Part shown: in pieces, positions 1-8,290 of the stretch
How positions within the stretch are numbered: position 1 is the first letter of the stretch
Layout of the letters: every line of letters starts with the position of its first letter
Origin: Lewinellaceae bacterium SD302
Lineage (GTDB): Bacteria > Bacteroidota > Bacteroidia > Chitinophagales > Saprospiraceae
Reading direction: 5' to 3'
Length of the DNA: 64,000 nucleotides
NCBI GenBank assembly: GCA_002591745.1
Contig: PDLQ01000025.1
Location: 1 to 64,000, forward strand
Made by a program: the position numbers and the translations under genes
Notes under the pieces: model-generated
The model's database searches: none
What the model was told of the DNA's origin: nothing
Seen by the model: the letters and a program-made list of their open reading frames with translations, nothing else

Positions 1-90
1 TTGATTATTTGAAGGCCAAGGTTCGACACTTACAGTATTTATTGGGGCGAGCAGTTGCGTGAAAATATTCTTAACCGCTAAAGTCAAGTT

Positions 91-249
91 AAGAGCTTGT
101 TTGGGAATTGCTATGAACTAAAAAACAATGATTTATGGTTCTGACTATACCATAAAATTGTGAGCTTGGCGGGTCAAGCGATCTGTTTTTGGTGACGCCA
201 GGTTCATAAATGCTTGTTTTTCAGGAAATAGCAATCCAAACAAGCTCTT
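91..249. mobile_element. MITE-like element, 159 bp, no transposase
   Basis: The ends (91-114 and 228-249) are near-perfect inverted repeats: the left end begins AAGAGCTTGTTTGG and the right end closes with its complement, the arms differing by a two-base insertion. A 4-bp direct repeat AGTT flanks both sides (87-90 and 250-253), as expected of a target duplication. The interior has no ORF but holds an 8-bp perfect hairpin (132-139 with 149-156). Structure seen; mobility is inference, since no second copy lies in this window. Confidence 0.6.
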
Positions 250-300
250 AGTTCGCTGAACGTCGCCAGCTAATCATCATTCTCCTGCAAAACCAACACT

Positions 301-317
301 GCTACTTTGCCAGCCAC
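301..317 (-). repeat. Dispersed CAAAGTAGC-core repeat, copy 1
   Basis: Reads GCTACTTTGCCAGCC on the + strand, so the canonical orientation is minus. It ends 16 bp before the response-regulator start codon and makes up most of its leader. Confidence 0.7.
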
Positions 318-332
318 CTAAAAACCGAAATT

Positions 333-965
333 ATGATTCAGATAGCCATTATCGAAGACGACCGTGACATGACGGATTTTCTCCGGGAAATTATCGACGC
401 CGACGAAGAGATGCAGTGCATCAGTACCTACTATAATGTGGAGGACGCCCTGGTTTTTATTCCCCGGCTGGCCCAACCCCCGGATGTGGTGATCGTCGAT
501 ATTCACTTCGAAGCTACTAAGCTCGACGGCATCGAAGGAGTACGCCAATTACGGCCACTATGCTCGCCGTCTACCCAGTTCATGATGCATACTGTTTTTG
601 CTACTCAGGATAAAATTTTTGCTGCTTTAAAGGCCGGGGCTACGGGCTACGTCGATAAAGAAGTTTCTCCCGAAAAAGTGATTATGGCCATTCGGGAGAT
701 GTGTAATAAGGGAGCGAGTATTTCGCCGGCCATTGCTAAAAAGATGATAGAATTTTTCCGCCCCGGTCCGGTAGCTGACCTTCCCCAGCTTAAACCCGCG
801 GAAAACCGGCTGTTACACCTGCTGGCCAAGGGCTACCGCTACCGGGAGATTGCCGAGGAAGTTGGTAATTCCACCAATAATATTAAGCAGCAGATTCATA
901 AAATGTACGAAAAATTACACGTGCGTAACCGCACCGAGGCGGTCAATAAGTTGCACGGAGGATAG
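333..965 (+). CDS. Response regulator, receiver plus LuxR-type DNA-binding domain
   Basis: A 210-residue NarL/FixJ-type two-component regulator. The receiver domain (about 1-125) shows the acidic cluster E8-D9-D10, phosphoacceptor D56 in a VVIVDIHF strand, T87 and K109. The C-terminal helix-turn-helix (about 152-208) includes the typical segments LKPAENRLLHLLAKGYRYREI and NNIKQQIHKMYEKL. No sensor kinase gene is adjacent, so the partner is unknown. Bacteroidota orphan regulators of this kind often answer to kinases elsewhere. The ATG at 333 begins directly with the first receiver strand. Confidence 0.93.
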   Translation: MIQIAIIEDDRDMTDFLREIIDADEEMQCISTYYNVEDALVFIPRLAQPPDVVIVDIHFEATKLDGIEGVRQLRPLCSPSTQFMMHTVFATQDKIFAALKAGATGYVDKEVSPEKVIMAIREMCNKGASISPAIAKKMIEFFRPGPVADLPQLKPAENRLLHLLAKGYRYREIAEEVGNSTNNIKQQIHKMYEKLHVRNRTEAVNKLHGG

Positions 966-1037
966 TAAGGTAACTAAAGTTAGGTGAGGGTGGGTTTAAC
1001 TTGTGGGCAGGTTCTCGGAATAAAACACCTGTCTATT

Positions 1038-1808
1038 ATGAAATACCTAGTTATTGTGTTTTTCTTTTTTATTACTCAAGAGGGGCTTAAATGCCAGTCC
1101 TTTTTCAGTGTTCAAAATTATGGTTCACTGTCTGAGAAAGAAGCGGCGGGTGCCGTTGGATCGTTTAACCCTTGGTTTGGTTCGCGCCTGGGCTATTCAA
1201 TTGTTGGAGAAGGAAATGTAAGTAATGGCTTCTTTGTGAATGGCCAATTTCAGTTGCCCTTGGAATTTTTAACCAATTCCAACCAGTTCAAAGTTCCTTT
1301 GGTAACCAATATCGGTGCTTTCAAATCTAAGGTAGACTTCGACGATTTGTCAGAAGTTGCAGCGGTGATATCAGACTTGGCTTCACAAAATTCCGGCGTT
1401 AGTATCGGTCTTCATCCAGCTTATGATTTGACCAAAAGGAGTTATTCCTCCATTTATGGTCAATTAGACGGTAAATGGAATCGATTTATAGACGAAGAAA
1501 CCGACAACAGTACCGACGTTTATCAATTCAGAATTGGAATAGGCTATGAGTTCGGTCTGATTAATGATGTGCTGAATAATGGTAACAGGGTCAGCAGGCT
1601 ATTATTTAGCGTTAACCCAATTTATTCAATATATCAGACGGGGGATTTGGAAAGTATCTTCTCAAGTGAAACCAATTCAAATTTTTGGATCGAGTTGACG
1701 GGAATATATCGTATTGCAACGGGTATTGGATTGGTCGTCGAATATATCGCCGGCGAGGAAATCGAAGCGCCTCTAAACGTAGGAGTGCTTTTTGCATTCG
1801 AACAATAG
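1038..1808 (+). CDS. Secreted protein, probable small outer-membrane barrel
   Basis: An open frame begins at 984, but the ATG at 1038 starts a signal peptide (MKYLVIVFFFFITQEGLKCQ), so I place the start there, giving 256 residues. The mature part is rich in alternating aromatic and small residues (for example FWIELTGIYRIATGIGLVVEYIAG near the C terminus) and ends in a phenylalanine-containing strand, as in Bacteroidota barrel proteins. I do not recognise a named family. It ends 11 bp before the metallopeptidase gene, so the two are probably co-transcribed. Base composition is clearly more AT-rich than in the flanking sulfate genes. Confidence 0.7.
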   Translation: MKYLVIVFFFFITQEGLKCQSFFSVQNYGSLSEKEAAGAVGSFNPWFGSRLGYSIVGEGNVSNGFFVNGQFQLPLEFLTNSNQFKVPLVTNIGAFKSKVDFDDLSEVAAVISDLASQNSGVSIGLHPAYDLTKRSYSSIYGQLDGKWNRFIDEETDNSTDVYQFRIGIGYEFGLINDVLNNGNRVSRLLFSVNPIYSIYQTGDLESIFSSETNSNFWIELTGIYRIATGIGLVVEYIAGEEIEAPLNVGVLFAFEQ

Positions 1809-1819
1809 AAAAATATAGA

Positions 1820-3262
1820 ATGTGTAAATTTTTACAAAGTCTTCTGGCAATTATTGGTGTTTGTGCGATTGTCGTTGTAATCGCATTTATGCCAGTTGAA
1901 ATTATCGAAAAATACTTGAGCGTGCATATAATCAAGGAGTTCGATATCTGTGGAGCCGAAGTAAAAAAAAGTAAAAATCAATTGATAATTCCAACAAAGG
2001 ATTCTTTGAGAAAAGATTATAACGGATTTGAGTGGTCTGATAAAAGCTTCAATACGGCTTATGTGAGGCAAGTAATGAATTTTATTGATTTGCCAGAAAA
2101 AATCAATGAGATTGAGCAGGGGAATGTTCGATTTATTAAGGATCGAATGGCTGAAAATGATCGCAAAATTATTTCTCTTTCAGATGGCTTTTTTGATTTC
2201 GAATTGTGCCAATGGAGCAAGGTTAATGTTGACGAAGAAACAAATTACAATCTTCTGTATGAAGTAGTCATTGATAAGATCGCCAAAGAAATTAAAACTA
2301 TGAAATTTAATGCTTATGTAAGTGCAATGGCTGATCTTAAAACAGCCGAAAGTAGTGTTTTTGTAGATCAGAAAACATATTTGAAAGAATTGATGGGTAA
2401 CTATGAATTACTAAGTGTTGGTAAATTTGAGGAAAACGCAAGTTTTAAAGAGAATCTGTCCGAATTAGAGGAGGCCAATGCAAAAGCTGCTGATGTATTT
2501 TCATTCGATTATTCGATGACTGCCGTTGAAACCCCCGTTATGACAGATTGCCTTAGTAGCGTAGCAAATACGGGAGATTCAATTTATATGCCTCCTGTAA
2601 TAATGGAGACTTCGATCGCAGATTCGGTGCAAATCATGGAGTATAAAGTTCGTGATTTAATTAATGAGTATAAGCAGGATCTGCTTCTGAAGGCGGCGAA
2701 TTCTTTGACAATCGAAAAAATGTTTACTAAAGAAAACTTAATCTGCGCTAAAGATTCTACCCCCATTGAAGTGGTATTAATCGATTTGGACCAACAATTG
2801 CGTTTAGAAGAAGAGAGGAATAGTAGAAGGGTAAAGGACCTTAAAAAATTTAAGTTTGGAGGAGTACCCGTTGTTAAGCCCGATGGTAGTCGTTATGTGT
2901 ATATTTTCGTAAGGCCCAAAAAGCTGAAAAAATACTGGTCGTTAATTCCTTTTTTAGTTTTTCATGAAGTTGCCCATCACAATATCCACGAAATAAGTGT
3001 AGAAAATCATCAGAATGCAGCATATGGAAAACTCGACGCTTCAGATGAATTGGATGCAGATAGTGCTTGTATGCATCAATTGGTTTTTATGGATTCTTTT
3101 AAGTCGGGTTTTTTCGCATCAAGCGCGATCAAAATTTTTGAAAAAGCTACTGGCAGTGGAGGTGGGTCTCATCCAGATTTTACACAGCGATACGATGAAA
3201 TGATCAGAATCATGAATTCTTTTGGCCTCGATCGGGAATCAACTGAAAACATGACCAATTAG
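1820..3262 (+). CDS. Membrane-anchored putative zinc metallopeptidase
   Basis: The ATG at 1820 gives 480 residues beginning with one hydrophobic segment (about 4-25, LQSLLAIIGVCAIVVVIAFM). An upstream in-frame start at 1685 would overlap the preceding gene by over 120 bp and lacks this N terminus. Near the C terminus lies HEVAHH (H382, E383, H386) followed 24 residues later by ELDAD (E410, D414), which fits the HExxH...ExxxD gluzincin pattern of M48-like peptidases. The long middle part is polar, mostly helical and unrecognised. The gene is AT-rich relative to its surroundings, suggesting transfer together with the upstream secreted-protein gene. Zinc dependence and substrate are inference. 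Confidence 0.7.
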   Translation: MCKFLQSLLAIIGVCAIVVVIAFMPVEIIEKYLSVHIIKEFDICGAEVKKSKNQLIIPTKDSLRKDYNGFEWSDKSFNTAYVRQVMNFIDLPEKINEIEQGNVRFIKDRMAENDRKIISLSDGFFDFELCQWSKVNVDEETNYNLLYEVVIDKIAKEIKTMKFNAYVSAMADLKTAESSVFVDQKTYLKELMGNYELLSVGKFEENASFKENLSELEEANAKAADVFSFDYSMTAVETPVMTDCLSSVANTGDSIYMPPVIMETSIADSVQIMEYKVRDLINEYKQDLLLKAANSLTIEKMFTKENLICAKDSTPIEVVLIDLDQQLRLEEERNSRRVKDLKKFKFGGVPVVKPDGSRYVYIFVRPKKLKKYWSLIPFLVFHEVAHHNIHEISVENHQNAAYGKLDASDELDADSACMHQLVFMDSFKSGFFASSAIKIFEKATGSGGGSHPDFTQRYDEMIRIMNSFGLDRESTENMTN

Positions 3263-3356
3263 ACGGTCAGGAGCAAAAGTGCTTAGCTATTTTAAGGGTT
3301 GAAGTAGCGATATTCCCTGACAGCTCATAAATAATCATGCAGCTTGATATTAAAGC

Positions 3357-3405
3357 TTGCTACTTTGAAGCCAAAAAAAGAGAGTATGACTTCAAAGTAG
3401 CAATG
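3357..3405. repeat. Two dispersed-repeat copies in inverted orientation
   Basis: TTGCTACTTTGAAGCCA at 3357-3373 faces GACTTCAAAGTAGCAATG at 3388-3405. The arms form a stem of about 15 bp around a 16-nt loop that contains an A-run. The pair lies between the convergent metallopeptidase and cysN genes and could act as a terminator, though it belongs to the wider repeat family. Confidence 0.75.
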
Positions 3406-3408
3406 CCT

Positions 3409-3482
3409 CATTTTATCATTTAAACATTCAAACATTCAAACATTCAAACATTAATCATTCAAGCATTAAACATTTAATCATT
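3409..3482. repeat. Degenerate octamer tandem array (CATTNNNN)
   Basis: About nine units with period mostly 8 bp: CATTTTAT, CATTTAAA, then CATTCAAA three times, then variants, two of 7 bp. On the other strand the units read AATGNNNN, the same pattern as the array at 53513-53608. It runs from the repeat copy at 3388-3405 to the cysN stop codon. Confidence 0.8.
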
Positions 3483-3483
3483 A

Positions 3484-4743
3484 TCAAATCACCATCCCTG
3501 CCGCTACCGTCTCATTCGTCTGCTCGTCGATCAGGATGATGGAGCCAGTGATGCGGTTACGCCGGTAGGGGTCTACGAAAAGAGGGGCGGTAGTGCGGAG
3601 TTGTACCCGGCAAATGTCATTCATTTTGATCTCCTTATTCTCCTCGTCGCGGTGCAGGGTGTTGATATCCAGCCGGTAACGGATTTCCTTGACCAGGCAA
3701 CGGACCTCCTGGGTAGTGTGGCGTAAAGCGTACTTGCCCCGGGGCTGCAGCGATTTTTCGTTGAACCAGCAGAGCATGACCTCTACGTCCTGAGTGACCT
3801 CGGGTTGGTTGTTTTCCCGTACGATCATATCGCCCCGGCTGATGTCGATGTCATCTTCCAATCTTAGAGTGACGGACATAGGCGGGAAAGCTTCTGCCAG
3901 TTCGCCTTCGTGAGTATCGATGGCCTTGATGGTGCTGGTGAATCCGCTGGGCAGAACGGTCACTTTGTCTCCCGGTTTGAAAACACCCCCGGCAATGCGG
4001 CCGGCGTACCCCCGGTAATCGTGGTATTCGTCGCTGTATGGGCGGATAACGTACTGTACCGGCAAACGGCAATCGATGAAATTATCGTCACTGCCGATGT
4101 GGACGTTCTCCAGGTAGTAGAGCAGGGTAGCACCGCCGTACCAGGGCGTTTTATCACTTTTGTCCACTACGTTATCTCCCTTGAGGGCGGAGATAGGAAT
4201 GAAATCGATGTCCTTTACATCCAGTCGGTGACTAAACTCGGAGAAATCAGCCTTGATTTTCTCATAGGCTGCCTCATCGTAGTCTACCAGGTCCATTTTG
4301 TTGATACAAACCAGTAAGTGCGGAATCTGCAAAAGGCTGGCAATAAATGCGTGCCGCTTGGTCTGTTCCACAACGCCGTTGCGGGCATCTACCAAAATGA
4401 GGGCGACATTGGCCGTACTGGCCCCGGTAACCATATTGCGGGTGTACTGGATGTGCCCCGGCGTATCGGCAATAATGAATTTACGTTTCGGCGTAGCGAA
4501 ATAGCGGTAAGCTACGTCGATAGTGATTCCTTGCTCGCGCTCTGCCTTCAATCCATCGGTCAGTAAAGCCAGGTTGACACCTTCCTCACCACGCTTTTCG
4601 CTGATGCTGGTAATCTGTTCGTATTGGTCCTCAAAAATTGATTTACTATCGTACAGTAAGCGGCCAATAAGGGTAGATTTTCCGTCGTCGACGCTCCCGG
4701 CGGTAGTGAAGCGGAGTAGTTCGGTATTCGTAGTCTGAGACAT
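3484..4743 (-). CDS. cysN: Sulfate adenylyltransferase, GTPase subunit
   Basis: The 419-residue regulatory subunit of ATP sulfurylase; its GTP hydrolysis drives APS formation by CysD. It belongs to the EF-Tu-like GTPases. The P-loop GSVDDGKST (16-24), DTPGH (93-97) and NKMD (148-151) are visible, followed by two beta-barrel domains. The protein stops after the GTPase and barrel region, so there is no fused APS kinase; that activity comes from the separate cysC upstream. It is the last gene of the leftward cysC-cysD-(small gene)-cysN group. Confidence 0.95.
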   Translation of the reverse strand: MSQTTNTELLRFTTAGSVDDGKSTLIGRLLYDSKSIFEDQYEQITSISEKRGEEGVNLALLTDGLKAEREQGITIDVAYRYFATPKRKFIIADTPGHIQYTRNMVTGASTANVALILVDARNGVVEQTKRHAFIASLLQIPHLLVCINKMDLVDYDEAAYEKIKADFSEFSHRLDVKDIDFIPISALKGDNVVDKSDKTPWYGGATLLYYLENVHIGSDDNFIDCRLPVQYVIRPYSDEYHDYRGYAGRIAGGVFKPGDKVTVLPSGFTSTIKAIDTHEGELAEAFPPMSVTLRLEDDIDISRGDMIVRENNQPEVTQDVEVMLCWFNEKSLQPRGKYALRHTTQEVRCLVKEIRYRLDINTLHRDEENKEIKMNDICRVQLRTTAPLFVDPYRRNRITGSIILIDEQTNETVAAGMVI

Positions 4744-4760
4744 TTTATATAAATTTTGTG

Positions 4761-5126
4761 TTATTCAGGGCAAGTGCCGACAACGCTCATTAATGGTGTG
4801 AGTAAAGAAAATTTACGTTGTTGAGCAACTGTCATTCGGTCTAGATCTTCCTGGCTTTCGGGTAAGCCCGATGATTTTAAAAGAACTTTTCCACATTTTT
4901 CCATTTCCTCTGTTTTTTCCAGGGCGTTGCATTTACAACCCTCGATCAGTAGGTATTTAACCCACTCGGTTTCATCCTCCGATAGTTCCTCTTCTGCGTA
5001 GACTACCTCAATGATGTGATCGAACCAAGCCTCGCGAGCAATGGTGTCCGTCGATTGTGCGACAAGAGAATTGGACGCAAACAAAAGGCTGACGAAAAAT
5101 ATTAGTAGTAAATTCGATTTAGACAT
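4761..5126 (-). CDS. Small secreted protein inside the cys operon
   Basis: A 121-residue protein with a signal peptide (MSKSNLLLIFFVSLLFASNSLVAQ) and an acidic mature domain of about 95 residues holding four cysteines, two of them in a CKC motif. No family is recognised. It sits between cysD and cysN, 17 bp upstream of the cysN start, with about 120 bp separating it from cysD. Placement inside the operon suggests co-expression with sulfate activation, but an exported protein has no obvious part in that cytoplasmic pathway. It may simply be an insertion. Confidence 0.75.
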   Translation of the reverse strand: MSKSNLLLIFFVSLLFASNSLVAQSTDTIAREAWFDHIIEVVYAEEELSEDETEWVKYLLIEGCKCNALEKTEEMEKCGKVLLKSSGLPESQEDLDRMTVAQQRKFSLLTPLMSVVGTCPE

Positions 5127-5246
5127 AAGTCGGAAAATTAAATAGTCAGATGCTCTTAAAGGCGCTTGCGTCGTCTAAAAGCGAAGCGTCCAGAAGCAGA
5201 AGGTGCCCAAAAGGAGCGCAGCGACGTCTATAAGGGTTTCTCCCGT

Positions 5247-6155
5247 CTAAAAATACCCCTGCTTTTTCCTGTCCTCCATGGCCGTTTCGCTCCGCTTGTC
5301 ATCGGCCCGGCCGCCGCGTTCGGTCTGACGGGCGGTGCTGACTTCGGCGATGATTTTTTCCAGGGTGTCGGCTTCGCTTTCCCAGACGCCGGTACAGGTG
5401 ATGTCGCCGATAGTACGGCAGCGGACCATCATTTCGAAGAGCTCTTCTTCGGGACGGCGGGGGATGAATTCACTTTCGGCCAGCAGCATGCCGTCACGGC
5501 GGAATACGTTCCGTTTGTGGGCGTAATAAAGGTTTGGTAACTCCACTTTTTCCAGGGCGAGATATTGCCAAACGTCCAGTTCCGTCCAGTTGCTGATCGG
5601 GAAAACGCGGAAGTGCTCGCCGTAAAGCTTGCGGCCATTGAAGATATTCCAAAGTTCAGGGCGCTGATTTTTGGGGTCCCACTGGCCGAACTCATCGCGG
5701 TGGCTAAAGAAACGTTCTTTGGCGCGGGCTTTTTCCTCGTCGCGGCGGCCACCACCCAGGGCAGCGTCGTACTTGCCATTTTCGAGGGTTTCCAGCAATA
5801 CGCTGGTCTGCAGGTAGTTGCGGGTAGCGTTGTAACCTTTTTCCTCCCGAACTTTTCCGGCGTCAATCGCCTCCTGGACGGAACCTACGATCAGCTTCGC
5901 ACCGAGCTTTTCTACCAGGCGGTCGCGGTATTCAATGGTTTCTTTAAAGTTATGCCCCGTATCTACGTGCAGTAAAGGGAAAGGTATTTTGGCCGGCCCG
6001 AAGGCTTTCATCGCTAAATGGACCATCAAAATACTGTCCTTGCCGCCACTGAAGAGGAGTACCGGGTTTTCAAACTGGGCGGCTACTTCCCGGAGTACAT
6101 AGATCGACTCCGATTCAAGCTCCCGCAGGTGGTTTAATTGATATTTATCTGCCAT
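5247..6155 (-). CDS. cysD: Sulfate adenylyltransferase, small (catalytic) subunit
   Basis: A 302-residue PAPS-reductase-like PP-loop enzyme that forms APS from ATP and sulfate together with CysN. The PP-loop SGGKDS lies at 36-41; LHVDTGHNF and GGRRDEEKARAKER are hallmark segments of CysD, and the C terminus ends in KQGYF, also typical. A longer frame starts at 6233, but the ATG at 6155 (MADKYQLNHL) matches the family start. The downstream gap to the small secreted gene is about 120 bp, longer than other gaps in the operon. Confidence 0.95.
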   Translation of the reverse strand: MADKYQLNHLRELESESIYVLREVAAQFENPVLLFSGGKDSILMVHLAMKAFGPAKIPFPLLHVDTGHNFKETIEYRDRLVEKLGAKLIVGSVQEAIDAGKVREEKGYNATRNYLQTSVLLETLENGKYDAALGGGRRDEEKARAKERFFSHRDEFGQWDPKNQRPELWNIFNGRKLYGEHFRVFPISNWTELDVWQYLALEKVELPNLYYAHKRNVFRRDGMLLAESEFIPRRPEEELFEMMVRCRTIGDITCTGVWESEADTLEKIIAEVSTARQTERGGRADDKRSETAMEDRKKQGYF

Positions 6156-6254
6156 AAGACTTAAGTTCGGGTGGTTTTTCCGCCCATGATGTTTTTTGAA
6201 ATCCGGAAGTGAACCGCTGGGCGGATAATCCACCCGGGAGCACGCACCGGAGAA

Positions 6255-6854
6255 TTATTTTAATTGAATGATCGAATTGACCGCCGTAATGACCTGACCG
6301 GCGCTCTCTTCCGGAGCAGCATCTTCTGTTTTTAAATGTAGGAATGGTTGCTCGGGCGCTTCGTAAGGACTATCGATGCCGGTGAATCCTTTGATCTCCC
6401 CGCGCCGGGCCTTGGCGTAAAGACCTTTTACATCGCGGGATTCACAAACGTCCAGAGGGGTGTCTACGAAGACTTCCAGGAAATCCTCCGGGCCGATGAT
6501 CTGGCGAGCCATTTCCCGAATCTCCCGCGTCGGGCTGATGAAAGAGCAAAGCGTTATTACACCAGACTCCTTGTACAACTTGGCGACCTCGGCGATGCGG
6601 CGTACGTTTTCCCGGCGGTCCTCCAGGCTAAAGCCCAGGTTGTTATTGATGCCGGAACGGATATTATCACCGTCGAGTAGTTGCGCGAAGTGGCCGGCCT
6701 CAAACAAGGCGTGTTCCACGGCAATAGCTACCGTGCTCTTGCCCGATCCAGAGAGCCCGGTGAACCAAAGTACCTTGGCACGCTGGCCCAGCCGTTGCTC
6801 CCGCTCGGAGCGGGTGAGCATGCGTTCGAAGACGGGGTGAATGTGGTCGGCCAT
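6255..6854 (-). CDS. cysC: Adenylyl-sulfate kinase
   Basis: A 199-residue APS kinase that phosphorylates APS to PAPS. It has the P-loop GLSGSGKST (33-41), the downstream [11 protein letters not shown], and the family motif FISPTREIR. Length is normal for a free-standing CysC. It is the first gene of the leftward sulfate group, about 100 bp before cysD, and a promoter-like element lies 26 bp upstream of its ATG. No PAPS reductase or sulfite reductase is in the window, so whether the product goes to assimilation or to sulfotransferases cannot be judged. Confidence 0.95.
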   Translation of the reverse strand: MADHIHPVFERMLTRSEREQRLGQRAKVLWFTGLSGSGKSTVAIAVEHALFEAGHFAQLLDGDNIRSGINNNLGFSLEDRRENVRRIAEVAKLYKESGVITLCSFISPTREIREMARQIIGPEDFLEVFVDTPLDVCESRDVKGLYAKARRGEIKGFTGIDSPYEAPEQPFLHLKTEDAAPEESAGQVITAVNSIIQLK

Positions 6855-6880
6855 AGCAAGACTTGGATCAGGTTGGGCCG

Positions 6881-6888
6881 CAAAGGTA
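6881..6888 (-). promoter_or_regulatory. Bacteroidota -7 promoter element of the cys operon
   Basis: On the minus strand the sequence is TACCTTTG, a full match to the Bacteroidota TAnnTTTG element. It would start transcription about 20 nt before the cysC ATG. No TTG at the -33 position is evident. Confidence 0.6.
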
Positions 6889-6958
6889 AAGAACGTTGTG
6901 GGCTTTGTTAAATGAAGGCTTGTTCATGGATTATTGAAAAGGATTGAAGGAAAAAAGT

Positions 6959-7011
6959 AGAAGGATTGAAGCTGGAAGCAAGGAGTATATGCTTAAATCT
7001 TCAATCCTTCT
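6959..7011. terminator. 13-bp inverted repeat between cysC and peroxiredoxin genes
   Basis: AGAAGGATTGAAG (6959-6971) pairs perfectly with CTTCAATCCTTCT (6999-7011) around a 27-nt loop. The same AAGGATTGAAG word also occurs once just upstream (6940-6950), so this may be a low-complexity repeat rather than a true terminator. Confidence 0.4.
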
Positions 7012-7032
7012 TACCTCAGATTTCAGTCCTTG

Positions 7033-7668
7033 TTACCGATTCGGCTGAGGCGTAGTCCGCAAGTAGTCCTTGATCACTTTGTGTCCTTTCGGGAAACGAT
7101 CTGGAATATCTTCGGTCTTGATGCTCGGGGAAACAACTACGTCCTCTCCATCTTGCCAATCCACGGGCGTGGCAACGCTGTAATTATCCGTCAGTTGCAG
7201 GCTGTCCAGTACACGGAGGATTTCGTTGAAGTTACGGCCGGTGCTCGGTGGGTAAGTCAGCGTAAGGCGTACCTTCTTATCGGGGTCGATAATGAATACT
7301 GAGCGTACGGTAGCCTTGGCTGCGGCATTTGGGTGGATCATGTCGTAAGCCTCAGCAATGCTACGGTCTTCGTCGGCAATCACGGGGAAATTCATTTCCA
7401 CGTTCTGGGTTTCTTCGATATCCTTGATCCATTCGTGGTGGTCGGCAATCGGGTCGATGCTCAGGGCGATGACCTTGGCGTCGCGTTTGGCGAATCCTTC
7501 CTTCAGAGCGGCGGTGCGGCCCAGTTCAGTGGTACATACGGGGGTGAAATCAGCGGGGTGGCTGTATAGAACGACCCAGTTTTCACCGGCCCAATCGTAA
7601 AAATTGATCTGGCCTTCGGTGGTCATGGCGTCGAAATTGGGGGCTTGGTCTCCTAATCGCAGGGGCAT
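7033..7668 (-). CDS. 1-Cys peroxiredoxin (Prx6 family)
   Basis: A cytoplasmic thiol peroxidase of 211 residues that reduces H2O2 and organic peroxides. The peroxidatic cysteine C45 sits in HPADFTPVCTTELG, the Prx6-type signature. The long C-terminal arm, with YPPSTGRNFNEILRVLDSLQLT, is characteristic of 1-Cys enzymes. An open frame extends to 7743, but MPLRLGDQAPNF at 7668 is the normal family start. The gene stands alone between the sulfate operon and a small membrane-protein gene. Confidence 0.95.
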   Translation of the reverse strand: MPLRLGDQAPNFDAMTTEGQINFYDWAGENWVVLYSHPADFTPVCTTELGRTAALKEGFAKRDAKVIALSIDPIADHHEWIKDIEETQNVEMNFPVIADEDRSIAEAYDMIHPNAAAKATVRSVFIIDPDKKVRLTLTYPPSTGRNFNEILRVLDSLQLTDNYSVATPVDWQDGEDVVVSPSIKTEDIPDRFPKGHKVIKDYLRTTPQPNR

Positions 7669-7777
7669 GTCTTTGGTTTTTTGAGTGAGACTGTAAAACG
7701 TACGAAATCTTGTTATGGTTTTGCCGGTAACTCCAGGAAGCAATTTTACAACTGAGCTATGAGCCCATCTGCAAACC

Positions 7778-7794
7778 TTGCTACTTTGAAGCCA
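7778..7794 (-). repeat. Dispersed CAAAGTAGC-core repeat
   Basis: Reads TTGCTACTTTGAAGCCA on the + strand. It lies between the peroxiredoxin start and the terminator hairpin at 7805-7833. Confidence 0.75.
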
Positions 7795-7833
7795 ACAAAA
7801 AAACGAGCGTCGATCAATCGCTGATCGACGCTC
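7794..7833 (-). terminator. Intrinsic terminator of the 7867-8247 gene
   Basis: GAGCGTCGATCA (7805-7816) pairs with TGATCGACGCTC (7822-7833) around a 5-nt loop. On the minus strand the hairpin is followed by a run of seven T. It lies about 35 bp past the stop codon of the leftward gene. Confidence 0.85.
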
Positions 7834-7866
7834 CCATTATTAACTCGAAGCCATTGACCGGTTGAG

Positions 7867-8247
7867 TCAGGCATCCATTAGCTCATTGAAATTCAGTTGG
7901 ATTTTCTTGAACCAGCCATGGAACTTTTTAAGTTTGCCGGACATTTTTTTTATAACACCAAGATGCTTGACGCGACCACTGGCAGACAATTTTTTCGCGA
8001 TAACCCGAAGGGCTTTGCGGGCAAAGAGATAATGCCGGTCGCCGTCGCCGAGTATCTCCCAGAGCTGATCCTTGCAAACAATGGCTACGATGACTAACGA
8101 GACAAAGAGGCCGAGTTGGCGGAGCCGGGAATGACGAATCGAATGCCAAACTCGTTTGCCGAGCCGGCGGAGAAGCTGACGTTGAAACTCCCGCCCGGCC
8201 CGACGGGTTTTACGGTAAAGACCGTAGAGTTGGATGACCTTTTTCAT
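7867..8247 (-). CDS. Small basic protein with one membrane segment, unknown
   Basis: The ATG at 8247 gives 126 residues (MKKVIQLYGLYRKTRRAG...). An open frame reaches to 8397 but would overlap the upstream transglutaminase-like gene. The protein is strongly basic, with many arginines in the first 45 residues, one hydrophobic stretch (about 47-59, LGLFVSLVIVAIV) and a lysine-rich helical tail. No family is recognised. It follows the transglutaminase-like gene by 43 bp on the same strand and is closed by a terminator, so the two are probably one transcript. Confidence 0.65.
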   Translation of the reverse strand: MKKVIQLYGLYRKTRRAGREFQRQLLRRLGKRVWHSIRHSRLRQLGLFVSLVIVAIVCKDQLWEILGDGDRHYLFARKALRVIAKKLSASGRVKHLGVIKKMSGKLKKFHGWFKKIQLNFNELMDA

Positions 8248-8290
8248 GGTGTCGGTTTTTGATTGTGGGGTACGAAGTGGCGGATCTATT

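Noticed and set aside
5127-5246. Gene remnant between cysD and the small secreted gene
   Set aside because: The GCG/AGCG-rich tract has no consistent frame and resembles other low-complexity intergenic sequence (39130-39350).
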